NCBI GenBank assembly: GCA_964563505.1
Contig: CAZLXW010000006.1
Span: 30,401 to 94,400 of the forward strand
DNA from: UBA1351 sp964563505
Lineage (GTDB): Bacteria > Bacillota > Clostridia > Lachnospirales > Vallitaleaceae
Length of the DNA: 64,000 nt
Direction of reading: 5' to 3'
Position 1 is the stretch's first letter; the number at the start of each line of letters is the position of its first letter. The translations under genes and the position numbers were made by a program. The notes below the pieces were generated by a model. The model saw only the letters and a list, made by a program, of their open reading frames with translations. It was not told where the DNA came from and did no database searches. Positions 16,807 to 25,039 of the stretch are shown here, piece after piece.

Positions 16807-17592
16807 ATGGACGGAATAATAGATCTTCAGTTATGGCAAATGGTGGCTGCATATATTTTTGTTGTTATTTTATTGTTTATCGTAAGAGTAAGGGGAATCT
16901 CGAGAGAAAAAGAAATACTTATTTCTTCTATAAGAATGACAGTTCAGCTTATATTAGTAGGCTATATACTTGTTTATTTGTTTAATAACATTAATCCTAT
17001 TAATACAATTATCGTGATAATTGTCATGGAGGTATTTGCTATTCATAACATTTATAAAAGAACAAAAAACAAGCTTTCAAAGCCCCTTAAAAAGATTATT
17101 GCAATATCCATGTTATTTGGAACTTTAACAAGTCTTATTTATTTTTTACTTGTAGTGATTAATATCTCTCCCTGGTACGATCCTAGATACTTCATCCCTA
17201 TTGCCGGAATGCTTATTGGTAATTCAATGACAGGGATTTCACTTGGGGTAACGCGACTTGTAGATGGAATGCATTCTGAAAAGCACCTTGTTGAGTCTGC
17301 ATTAATGCTTGGTGCAACTCCTAAAATGGCTGCAAAACAAATCGTGGATAATGCTTTTGATTCTGCAATCCTTCCAACAATTAACTCTATGGTAGGAATG
17401 GGCATCGTATTTTTACCTGGGATGATGACTGGGCAAATTTTATCTGGAATATCCCCTGTTACTGCTATCGAATATCAAATAGCTATAATGCTCGGAATTC
17501 TTGGAAGTGTGGCTTTTACTGTTATTTTATTTGTCCAATTGGGTTATAAAACTTTCTTTAATGGAGAAAGTCAATTGATTATTAACAACTAG
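16807..17592 (+). CDS. fetB: ABC transporter permease, FetB/YbbM (UPF0014) family
   Basis: A 261-residue membrane protein with about seven hydrophobic segments. Family motifs are RFIPIAGMLIGN-like YFIPIAGMLIGNSMTGISLG (near 137-156), a LMLGATPKMAAKQ coupling helix, and GIVFLPGMMTGQILSG. It forms the channel for the ATPase encoded just upstream. Iron export is the family's best-known role; the actual substrate is untested. It is the last gene of the PadR-fetAB operon, ending before the terminator at 17671-17710. Confidence 0.88.
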   Translation: MDGIIDLQLWQMVAAYIFVVILLFIVRVRGISREKEILISSIRMTVQLILVGYILVYLFNNINPINTIIVIIVMEVFAIHNIYKRTKNKLSKPLKKIIAISMLFGTLTSLIYFLLVVINISPWYDPRYFIPIAGMLIGNSMTGISLGVTRLVDGMHSEKHLVESALMLGATPKMAAKQIVDNAFDSAILPTINSMVGMGIVFLPGMMTGQILSGISPVTAIEYQIAIMLGILGSVAFTVILFVQLGYKTFFNGESQLIINN

Positions 17593-17670
17593 AACTTCTG
17601 ACGTAGTTCTGATTAAGTGAATTATGCACCCAGTCTCTTGAAATTGTGCCCATATTAGGCGCACCACAAA

Positions 17671-17710
17671 AAACACCTCACAAGTCATCACATTGACTTA
17701 TGAGGTGTTT
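17671..17710. terminator. bidirectional terminator between fetB and the lipoprotein gene
   Basis: AAACACCTCA (17671-17680) pairs with TGAGGTGTTT (17701-17710), with an inner 6-bp stem AAGTCA/TGACTT and a 6-base loop. Leftward RNA runs into TTTTTT, serving the lipoprotein gene; it may also end the fetAB transcript. Confidence 0.85.
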
Positions 17711-17727
17711 CAAAATTAATAATATAG

Positions 17728-18780
17728 TTAGAATCTACCTTTAATAACATCTTCTTCCTTAATAATTCCAGCTGCGACCAAGGCTCTTTGGAATGATGTG
17801 TTTTCTCTAGAAATTCTTACAGTAGCACCTGAAATTGTATCATATGACTTTTGAATCGTCTTTGTAGCACCTGATACCGAATCAATATTGATACCAAAGA
17901 AATTATCTTCGTTAATGCCTAACACGTATGATTCGCCTTCGTAATTTGCACCTTCATACATAGTTAATCCTTTTAATTCTGTAGCATCTTTACCAATCAT
18001 GAATTCTGCTATTCTATCATAATTACCTTTCCAACCACCAGCGGAGTGGAAACCATATGTCGCTTCAAGCGTTTGTGGTTTTCCATCAGTAAAGCTAACA
18101 CCAGAAAGCGTTAAGAATTCTTCAACCGTAGTTTCTTCTGATACACCTTCATATGTACCACGAAGAGTGATTACATGTGAGTAGATGCTTATATCAAATG
18201 GTGACATAGCATTAAGTTCATCTAAACTCTTTGGTTTCAATAATCCTGATGTTGATGTTAATACAGTTGGTATGAAGTGCTCATTAATTTTTAAATCATA
18301 TATTTTTGTTGAATAATCAAACTCGCTGTCTAACTTTAGTTCGAACAAGTATCTAGTAATCGGATCAACAATACCATAAGATATTGTTCCATTTTCATCC
18401 ACACCTACAACATAAAGTGACATTTTGTCATTTGTTTTGATTTCAAACATTGATTCACCACTTACAACCTTTTCCCCACCAAGAATAGCTTGTGATGGTG
18501 TAACGCTTGAATCAACAGAAATTACTGCATCAGGATCGTTTCTTTTTATCCACTTGTCGTCTTTCAATTTCAAAAAATCGGTTTCTACATTTGTAATTAT
18601 ACCTTTTTTATCTAATGTAATCTTTGTTTCAATTTTTTCTTCTGCATCTTCCAAAAGCACTCCCTTTGATTCACCTTTCCAAGAATATCCTGCATAGGTT
18701 CCTGAATAATCAGTACTGTTACAAGAGATCAATGCTAATACACTCATTAATACAACTACTAAAACTAATATTTTTTTCAT
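17728..18780 (-). CDS. lipoprotein with FMN-binding (RnfG/NqrC-type) motifs
   Basis: A 350-residue exported lipoprotein. The signal peptide ends in the lipobox LISC (Cys about 20). The C-terminus (about 270-335) holds two SGAT motifs, DSVSGATKT and DTISGATVR; in FMN_bind domains the Thr of such a motif takes FMN as a phosphoester. It probably acts in electron transfer outside the membrane. ATG at 18780 has AGGAGG; an in-frame ATG at 18849 is not supported. It lies 110 bases behind the response regulator and is likely its target or operon partner. Confidence 0.8.
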   Translation of the reverse strand: MKKILVLVVVLMSVLALISCNSTDYSGTYAGYSWKGESKGVLLEDAEEKIETKITLDKKGIITNVETDFLKLKDDKWIKRNDPDAVISVDSSVTPSQAILGGEKVVSGESMFEIKTNDKMSLYVVGVDENGTISYGIVDPITRYLFELKLDSEFDYSTKIYDLKINEHFIPTVLTSTSGLLKPKSLDELNAMSPFDISIYSHVITLRGTYEGVSEETTVEEFLTLSGVSFTDGKPQTLEATYGFHSAGGWKGNYDRIAEFMIGKDATELKGLTMYEGANYEGESYVLGINEDNFFGINIDSVSGATKTIQKSYDTISGATVRISRENTSFQRALVAAGIIKEEDVIKGRF

Positions 18781-18890
18781 ACTTCCTCCTATAATATTGT
18801 TAAAATAATCACGAACATATTGTATATTATACAACAACAAAATTTTCAAGGCAATTGCCGAATGTCCTTTTCTGAATGGGACAAATGTCC

Positions 18891-19517
18891 TTAATAACGA
18901 TTTTCGATCCAGAAGATAGCAGCTTCAGTTCTTGTTCTTACATTAATTTTTTCAAACACTTTTGTCAGATAATTACGGACAGTTTTTTCAGAAATGAACA
19001 GTTCTTCACTAATTTCTTTATTCTTTAATCCTCTTGCCACTAACTCAAGCAGTTCTTTCTCCTGACTTGTTAACTCATATTCTTTCGGATCTTCTTTGAT
19101 TGCATCTACAAGTGAATCAAGCAAACTAGGGTCAATGCTTCTTTCACCACTTAACACCTTTACAATTGCGTTAATAACAGCATCCTTATCGATAGTTTTC
19201 ATTAAATAACCTTCTGCACCCGCTCTTAAGGCATCTTTAATCATAAATTCATCACAAAAAGCCGATAAAATAATAATTTTTATTTTTGGATTTGAACGCT
19301 TTATCCGATGGCACATTGTAACGCCATCCCCATCTGGTAATTTATAGTCTAATAAAATCAAGTCTGGCTGAAAAATTTCGATTTTCCTATATGCTTCAGT
19401 ACAACTTCCAGCATCACAGACAACTTCATAATTAGAGTTCTTTTCTATTAAGGAAATTAATCCCAAACGGACCACTGCATGATCATCAATAATCATAATC
19501 TTATTTTTAGTTCCCAT
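18891..19517 (-). CDS. NarL/LuxR-family response regulator
   Basis: A 208-residue response regulator. The receiver domain (about 5-120) has acidic pocket IIDDHAVVRLG and the phospho-accepting Asp in LILLDYKLPDGDG near 56, with Lys in YLMKTID. The C-terminal LuxR HTH (about 145-205) has LTSQEKELLELVARGLKNKE and ISEKTVRNYLTKVFEKI. Its start directly abuts the stop of the histidine kinase gene, so the two are co-expressed. Confidence 0.95.
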   Translation of the reverse strand: MGTKNKIMIIDDHAVVRLGLISLIEKNSNYEVVCDAGSCTEAYRKIEIFQPDLILLDYKLPDGDGVTMCHRIKRSNPKIKIIILSAFCDEFMIKDALRAGAEGYLMKTIDKDAVINAIVKVLSGERSIDPSLLDSLVDAIKEDPKEYELTSQEKELLELVARGLKNKEISEELFISEKTVRNYLTKVFEKINVRTRTEAAIFWIENRY

Positions 19518-20843
19518 TTATTCCTCCCAAGGTACGAATAATTCAACGATAGTGCCTGATTCATCACTTTTAAAATGAAGTTCACCTGATATTATATTAC
19601 TTCTCTCTATAATCGCAGTTAAACCCATGCCTTGCCTATTTTCAATGTCGCTTATTTTAAAACCACATCCATCATCTCTTACTAATAATCGAAGTCCATC
19701 AAAAGAAGATACAAGTCTAATACATATTGTTGAACCACCACTATATTTAAGAGCATTTATCACACACTCTCTTACAATATGATAGATGTGATTTAAATAT
19801 TCCAAACTCAAAACTCCATATTCTGATCCTTTATCAGCATTATGTAAAATAATCTTTGTTTCATATTCATTCTCTAAGCTCATCACCATTGATTGTAGTT
19901 TAACAGACAAATCACCTATATCATTCTTTTCAAACATAGATGTCTTAATAAAACCTCTAATACTATCCATAACATAATTCATTTGAAATTTAATTTGGTC
20001 GAATGTGACAACTTGATTGCCTTCAGAAGAAGCATATTCTTCAAGTTGTTCAATTTGCAAGCCTATTGAGAATAAATCTTGTAAAACAACATCATGCATT
20101 TCACGAGCTATACGCTTATTTTCTTCAGCAATTCTCTGACGTGTAACGAGATATGATAAACGCATTTCGTTTTCTGCTTTTATACTCCTAATAACACTCA
20201 CAAAAAAAATGGTTATGCAAACTGCGAGTATTGTTCTAGCTACTTCAATTGGTAGTTCAATCCATTTTGAGAATAACTGCTGTGGTATTAACTGTGTGAT
20301 GCCATAGGTAATAAATAAACCCGCCATTGCATACAGTCTATTACTAATACTTTTCAATATACCATGAAAACCATTTTTAGAAATGATAATAATGGCAACT
20401 CCTGCTAATATACCTGATGACGCGCCCATTATAATTCGTAAAAAGAAACTTACATTCCATAATGCATAGACTATGATGTAACTAATTGTTGATATGAATA
20501 AAAGAAAAACTGTAATAAACTTGAAGAATTCTTTTAGTTTTTTACCATAAATGAGTTTTAAAGCAAATAGCCATAGGAACGCAAATGAAATAGTACCTAA
20601 TAAACCAATAATAAATTTTATGCTACTGAAAATCGAGATGAATAAAGAAGTATATGACAGCATAATCAACCATTCTAAAGTTCCATGCAAAACACCAAAA
20701 ACGCCTATAAATGGTATTGCTTCAACCAATGGATTTGCTATATATCGATTACTTGCCTGCAGCAATGCACTGATACCAAGTGTATAAAACGCTAGTCCAT
20801 AGATAAAATAAATCAAAATAATTAAACTCAATGAGTCATTCAT
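19518..20843 (-). CDS. sensor histidine kinase, NarX/DegS class, multi-span membrane sensor
   Basis: A 441-residue kinase. The first 215 residues form about seven membrane segments, including an FGVLHGTLEWL motif near 50-60, and may sense a membrane or small-molecule signal. The HisKA_3 phosphorylation site is in RIAREMHDVVLQDLFSIGLQ near 250. The HATPase domain ends with VRDDGCGF and GMGLTAIIERSNIISGEL. It pairs with the adjoining NarL-type regulator. The signal is unknown; the downstream FMN lipoprotein suggests redox or electron-acceptor sensing (inference). Confidence 0.92.
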   Translation of the reverse strand: MNDSLSLIILIYFIYGLAFYTLGISALLQASNRYIANPLVEAIPFIGVFGVLHGTLEWLIMLSYTSLFISIFSSIKFIIGLLGTISFAFLWLFALKLIYGKKLKEFFKFITVFLLFISTISYIIVYALWNVSFFLRIIMGASSGILAGVAIIIISKNGFHGILKSISNRLYAMAGLFITYGITQLIPQQLFSKWIELPIEVARTILAVCITIFFVSVIRSIKAENEMRLSYLVTRQRIAEENKRIAREMHDVVLQDLFSIGLQIEQLEEYASSEGNQVVTFDQIKFQMNYVMDSIRGFIKTSMFEKNDIGDLSVKLQSMVMSLENEYETKIILHNADKGSEYGVLSLEYLNHIYHIVRECVINALKYSGGSTICIRLVSSFDGLRLLVRDDGCGFKISDIENRQGMGLTAIIERSNIISGELHFKSDESGTIVELFVPWEE

Positions 20844-20884
20844 AATAAGCCCTCGTTTGTAAATATTTTATTTGTTATTGACTG

Positions 20885-21085
20885 TCATTGGTTCCTTCTA
20901 TTAGGGTCCAAGCTTTGAATATAGCCTCTGACTTTTGCATATGGCGCATTAGCAAGATCTAAATGAAAGAAATCTTCTACTTTAGCTTTATATGTTATCA
21001 GCGTCGCGAACACATCAATGCGTTTATCGACACCTTCATCACAGAATGCCTTGAAATATTCTGCTGTATTCTTAAAATCGTCCAT
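20885..21085 (-). CDS. small hypothetical protein heading the two-component operon
   Basis: A 66-residue acidic protein, family not recognised. It begins MDDFKNTAEYFKAFCDEGVD and ends in a basic DPNRRNQ. No signal peptide or membrane span is visible; predicted helices dominate. ATG at 21085 is chosen because ACAGGAG precedes it; a longer in-frame start at 21106 has no ribosome site and lies inside the operator. It is 41 bases ahead of the kinase gene and read from the promoter at 21117-21145, so it may be a signalling accessory. Confidence 0.6.
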   Translation of the reverse strand: MDDFKNTAEYFKAFCDEGVDKRIDVFATLITYKAKVEDFFHLDLANAPYAKVRGYIQSLDPNRRNQ

Positions 21086-21105
21086 ACTATCTCCTGTTAT
21101 ATCCA

Positions 21106-21145
21106 CATTTATCGATATGATAACTTATATATCGATAAATGTCAA
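21106..21145 (-). promoter_or_regulatory. operator-flanked promoter of the two-component operon
   Basis: On the minus strand TTGACA (21145-21140), 17 bases, TATCAT (21122-21117). A 12-bp perfect inverted repeat (CATTTATCGATA at 21106-21117, its complement at 21130-21141) puts one half on the -10 edge and the other in the spacer and -35. This is the layout of a repressor-controlled promoter. The TATCGA core is shared with 15794-15808. Confidence 0.7.
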
Positions 21146-21352
21146 TAGTTCGCAGATACCTTAGCCTTGATTTTAAAAACATTTCGATTATTCCTCATCA
21201 AGCTATGTAAACACTTTGGTCTCGATTATTTTGAAAAAGAAGATGAATACAAGGACAGCAATTTCCATCAAACTGAAATTTAAAATATAAAAGAATATAA
21301 TCTTAAAAGTGAAGTTCATAAAGATATCGGCATCAATATGAAGATTTATAAG

Positions 21353-21592
21353 TTACTGGATTTTATACAATACCAAACCACTTTTTATTCTTGGTGCCTG
21401 AGTTCCATGCTCTTCTGCATAACGTTTTAAACGTTCTTTCTCCATGTTACAATTACGCTTATTTCTAATGGTTTGGGCTTTTTCAAAGATTTCTTTACTG
21501 ACCATAGCATACTGAAGTTCTTTGATAGCAAGGGAATCAAAATTGAAAAGGCAAAAATCATCCGTCCATCCCTTGAAGAAGGATTTACCTCT
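21353..21592 (-). pseudogene. unidentified ORF remnant behind the permease gene
   Basis: An open frame of 79 codons with no start at its upstream edge; the first ATG (21505) gives 50 residues, MVSKEIFEKAQTIRNKRNCN onward, ending GLVLYKIQ. VSKEIFEKAQTIR faintly recalls the linker region of large serine recombinases, but too little remains to assign it. No ribosome site is visible. The rest of 21146-21584 holds no intact gene. Confidence 0.3.
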
Positions 21593-22151
21593 TCATTTTA
21601 CCTACTTGTTTCTTCATCATTTCTTCATTTTCAGGTGGCAGCCATCCCACTACTGATTTTCGGCCCAGTATGGTTTCCATAATAAATCCTATGATAACTA
21701 AAGCTGTAAGCGTAAAAACGAACCTCAAGCTTGTAAATGAAATTCCTAAAAATTTGATTTCTACCATTAGTTGTGGAATCTTAAGAGCCGCCCACGATCC
21801 TAAAAATATTACCATATTGGTTATACTGGCTCCCTTTCTCAGCAATGTTGCTGTCATTGGAAACGCAACATACAAAGGTCCAGTGGGTAGTGTTCCAAAG
21901 GCCACGGAAATCAAACCACCTTTAATGCCAGATCCACTCCCCAACCACTTTTGTATTTTATCTTTTGGGACCCATACCTCCATAAGACCCATCAGCAAAA
22001 AAACCGGTGGCATAATCAGAGCCATTTCTTTGAAATAATCCCTTGTCACTTCAGTGGATCGTGAAGCTGTAGCAGGCGCAATGATAGCTAAAGCAACAAA
22101 TACGAATCCAATTAGAATTGGAAATTTAAATTTCTTAATCGTCTCCATCAT
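21585..22151 (-). CDS. permease of the DUF318 type, second subunit
   Basis: A 188-residue membrane protein with about five spans. FGTLPTGPLYVAFPMTATLL and KGASITNMVIFLGSWAALKI are typical of the DUF318/permease family, whose members are linked to metal(loid) or thiol-compound export. Full family members are two homologous halves or two adjacent genes; here the first-half gene upstream is damaged. ATG at 22151 has GGGGAT upstream. The PadR and cupin neighbours suggest ligand-induced export (inference). Confidence 0.75.
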   Translation of the reverse strand: MMETIKKFKFPILIGFVFVALAIIAPATASRSTEVTRDYFKEMALIMPPVFLLMGLMEVWVPKDKIQKWLGSGSGIKGGLISVAFGTLPTGPLYVAFPMTATLLRKGASITNMVIFLGSWAALKIPQLMVEIKFLGISFTSLRFVFTLTALVIIGFIMETILGRKSVVGWLPPENEEMMKKQVGKMKR

Positions 22152-22473
22152 AATATCATCCCCATAACCCCAGCTATGATCCTGCCAACGGAAAAGCAAC
22201 GAGAGAAGGTATCAGCGTAATCGCTCCCAACACTGCAGCTACAATCGTTGCCATAAATCCAGCTTCAGCTCCCACCAAGCTTGAAATTTTCTCAGGTGTC
22301 AGTATGCCTAAGGTAAGACCAACAATTCCCAATACAGTCAATAGGCTTGGAGCCGTTTTTAAAAGTGCTTTCCCTGCAACTTTGAAAGCTTTAATTGATT
22401 TCTCTTTGCTTTTTATTAGAGATGCTATCAGACAAATCCCTAAAAAACTATAAATCGTAATAATAGTGGCCAT
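22148..22473 (-). pseudogene. permease of the DUF318 type, first subunit, with internal deletion
   Basis: The first 99 codons encode an intact N-terminal half, ending GAITLIPSLVAFPLAGS and then TAG. Family members continue for about 60 more residues (LLxxGAG... two further spans). Shifting frame at that point gives IAGVMGMIL and a stop (22148-22150), which looks like the normal C-terminal end. About 50 codons are therefore missing and the frame is lost. A functional short form cannot be excluded. Confidence 0.6.
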
Positions 22474-22485
22474 TATAACACCTTC

Positions 22486-22794
22486 CTACTGCCCAGATTT
22501 AATTTGTACCCCCATAAGTCTTGCTCCTGAAACAGATTCCATCGAAAGCAATGCCGGCTCAGTAATAAAAACCTGATTTTCTTTCAAGGTAGCTGATTCT
22601 TCGTTTTTCTTTAATACGACTTCTCCCTTTATTACATAAAACATAACAAAAGTGTCCATTTGGCAAAGAGGGATTTTACCTCCAGCTTCCAATACAATTA
22701 CCCGTGTTTTGAATAAATCATTCTGAAAAAATACGTTAACTCCTCTTTTTTCATAGCCTTCAGCCTCAAGATTCATTAAATCAAATATTTTCAT
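22486..22794 (-). CDS. small cupin-domain protein
   Basis: A 102-residue single-cupin protein. Beta-strand motifs include RVIVLEAGGKIPLCQMDTFV, FYVIKGEVVLKKN and ENQVFITEP. The usual metal-binding His pair is largely absent (Gln/Cys in motif 1), so it may bind a ligand rather than act as a dioxygenase. ATG at 22794 has AAAGGAG; the gene overlaps the PadR 3' end by 14 bases. It is part of the PadR-cupin-permease operon. Confidence 0.8.
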   Translation of the reverse strand: MKIFDLMNLEAEGYEKRGVNVFFQNDLFKTRVIVLEAGGKIPLCQMDTFVMFYVIKGEVVLKKNEESATLKENQVFITEPALLSMESVSGARLMGVQIKSGQ

Positions 22795-23179
22795 TGTGTT
22801 CTCTCCTTTCAAATTTTGTTATATCTTCGTATTTATTTATCAATTTTTCAATCCTTGTCTTTCTCATTTCGAGGATCTTGATCCACTGACTTAGGTCTTT
22901 TCTCCCACCTTCTGTAATTTCATATACTCTTCGTCTTGGACCAGGCCCCCCTTCTTCCCAAAAAGATAAAACCAATCCCTCTTTTTCCATTTTTCTTAAT
23001 GTTCTATAGAGCGTGCTCACATTAAATTCATCCTTAGAAAACCCAAAATACTCCAACTGTTCTATAAGCCCATAACCATAACCTACTTGATCATATAGAA
23101 GTAATAATAAACATACCTCTAAAAATCTTTCCATTTTATGACTTTTGCTTGTGCACAATAACTCTTGATCTTTTCCCAT
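22781..23179 (-). CDS. PadR-family transcriptional regulator (second)
   Basis: A 132-residue winged-helix regulator. PadR motifs: GYGLIEQLEYFGFSKDEFNV, STLYRTLRKMEKEGLV, GPGPRRRVYEITEGGRKDL. It heads a leftward operon with cupin and permease genes and probably represses it. A TATTCGAGATAA segment lies upstream on the minus strand (around 23212) and may be part of its operator. It differs clearly from the PadR at 15838. Confidence 0.9.
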   Translation of the reverse strand: MGKDQELLCTSKSHKMERFLEVCLLLLLYDQVGYGYGLIEQLEYFGFSKDEFNVSTLYRTLRKMEKEGLVLSFWEEGGPGPRRRVYEITEGGRKDLSQWIKILEMRKTRIEKLINKYEDITKFERREHNENI

Positions 23180-23397
23180 TACATCACCTCAACTAAGTTC
23201 TTAATGTATATAGTTATCTCGAATATAGTTTACTACATGTGGATATATCTTCAAGACACAAGTTCAAATATGATCTGGATTCCATCCGCTTTCATATGGA
23301 CCTTTTGACATCAGCAAACAGACCGTCACCACATGTGTCGGGTGTTTTTTGAGACAGAAATAGAATAATAGCATGCCGGTATTTCCGACATATTGTT

Positions 23398-23706
23398 TTA
23401 CTTGCAAAGCAAGGTACTAAATGATATTTTTTTTATTTCCTCAATACAGTTCAAAGGAGCCCAAGCTTTAACTTCTGGATTATTGACCTTATACGCCCAT
23501 ATCCAACCATTCATTTCCTTCTCCATAATAAGTTCTTCGTCTACGACTAAATCAAACTCTATAGCACAGTAATCTTCTAATATCGTACTTTTTGAATCAT
23601 TTCTATCAATAATTTGATATGGGATCCATCCTTCATTGCCATCTGTCTTGCAATAAGTCCACCCAGCCCAGTCTCCATTTGGATTAGAGTCTTCAATGCA
23701 CTTGAC
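23398..23706 (-). pseudogene. 5'-truncated SH3-type ligand-binding protein
   Basis: A 102-codon open frame without a start, preceded in frame by TAA. It contains GNEGWIPYQIIDR, then EDYCAIEFDLVVDEELIMEK, NGWIWAY and VKAWAPLNCIEE. This is the repeated variant-SH3 pattern of clostridial ligand-binding SH3 proteins. Upstream codons LELKQVE before the stop may be an earlier part, so at least one nonsense change is present. A normal start cannot be found. Confidence 0.55.
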
Positions 23707-23787
23707 TTATTCTACTTGTTTTAACTCTAAACCTTCTCATATTAACAAACCTCTCTTTATTACATTACCTAAATAAGACTGCCTCGC

Positions 23788-24801
23788 CTATTCACATTCA
23801 CCTTTACTATCTAATAATAATTTATCAAAATCACTTTGATATATTCTATCTTGCTGTATTCTATACTTCTCATATTCACTTTCAGCAAAAGATTTGGCTA
23901 TTGCAGCAGTTACTTTGCCAGATCCCTTTAGAATTTCCATCTCATTAAATTGTAGAAAAGCATTAAGCCTTGTAGCCCAATCCTCCATTGTCATGGGAAC
24001 TTGTCGTTCTGCTTGTAATTCTCCATAGTCAAGATACATAGTTACAATCCTATCCAGCGATTTCATTTCATTTAACTTTAAATAATTTTTCGCAATAGAG
24101 ACATCACTTTTCAATATTTTTCCATCTGGTGCATTCTTCCATGTAGTCAATCCCATATGATTCTTTTCAGAATTTGCTCTTTCCATAATCACTTCAGCCG
24201 CAGTATGTCCATGGATTGCAAAGTGTAATCTATTCTGAACTGTTTTAAAGAACTTCCTTGTTATTATTGCATCTGATGTATAATCCATAGAAGTTGCATA
24301 TATGTCGGTTATTTTCTGATAGAATTTTCGTTCACTTGCTCGAATTTCACGTATTTCTTCAAGAAGATGTTCAAAATATTCTTCATTTAAGAAACTTCCA
24401 TTCTTCATCCTATCTTTATCCAACACATATCCTCGAATTGAATAATCCTTCAAGATCTTCCCAGCCCATGTTCTAAATTGAATGGCTCTATCCGAATTGG
24501 TTCTAAACCCAACTGCAATAATCATTTCTATACTATAATACTTCGTATTGTAATTTTTGCCATCTAATGCAGTTCGTCGGAATTTCCGACATACTGATTC
24601 TTCCTGAAGTTCTTCTATCAAAATATTCTTAATGTGTTCTGTAATTGTACTTCTTCCTTTTCCAAATAATTCTGCAATTAAGTCTTGAGTCATCCATACA
24701 TTTTCATCAACTACCATAACTTCAATGGAATCTTCTTTATTCTGCCCTGTAAAGATTAAAAACTCTGCTGTACTATTCTTTATTTGATGTTTTTCTTTCA
24801 A
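23788..24801 (-). CDS. RhuM family protein
   Basis: A 337-residue protein of the RhuM (virulence-associated) family. Recognised from VWMTQDLIAELFGKGRSTIT, VCRKFRRTALDGKNY, YSIEMIIAVGFRTNSDRAIQ and FRTWAGKILKDYSIRGYV; the second half holds AIHGHTAAEVI and MTMEDWATRLNAFLQF. Biochemical role is unproven; genes of this family are typical of islands and defence or toxin-like loci. Start is TTG at 24801 with AAGGGGTG upstream. It stands alone among degraded genes, suggesting horizontal acquisition. Confidence 0.85.
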   Translation of the reverse strand: MKEKHQIKNSTAEFLIFTGQNKEDSIEVMVVDENVWMTQDLIAELFGKGRSTITEHIKNILIEELQEESVCRKFRRTALDGKNYNTKYYSIEMIIAVGFRTNSDRAIQFRTWAGKILKDYSIRGYVLDKDRMKNGSFLNEEYFEHLLEEIREIRASERKFYQKITDIYATSMDYTSDAIITRKFFKTVQNRLHFAIHGHTAAEVIMERANSEKNHMGLTTWKNAPDGKILKSDVSIAKNYLKLNEMKSLDRIVTMYLDYGELQAERQVPMTMEDWATRLNAFLQFNEMEILKGSGKVTAAIAKSFAESEYEKYRIQQDRIYQSDFDKLLLDSKGECE

Positions 24802-24907
24802 TATTACACCCCTTACTGCTTATAATAACATTTTCATTTAATATTTATTTAATTAACATTATTAATCTAGTATTCAACAATTCCAAACCCAAACATTTGT
24901 TCTTTTC

Positions 24908-24936
24908 ATTATAACATATGCATTTATTGATTCCAA
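24908..24936 (-). promoter_or_regulatory. promoter of the RhuM gene
   Basis: On the minus strand TTGGAA (24936-24931), a 17-base spacer and TATAAT (24913-24908), about 107 bases ahead of the TTG start. The rest of the gap 24802-25039 is AT-rich without a gene. Confidence 0.55.
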
Positions 24937-25039
24937 TCTATTATTTTTAAATTATTTCAATAAAATACCATAATAAATATCCCAAAAGCTACCTTTGTCA
25001 TCTATTATCATAAACCATAGTACAGTCTTTACTGTTACT

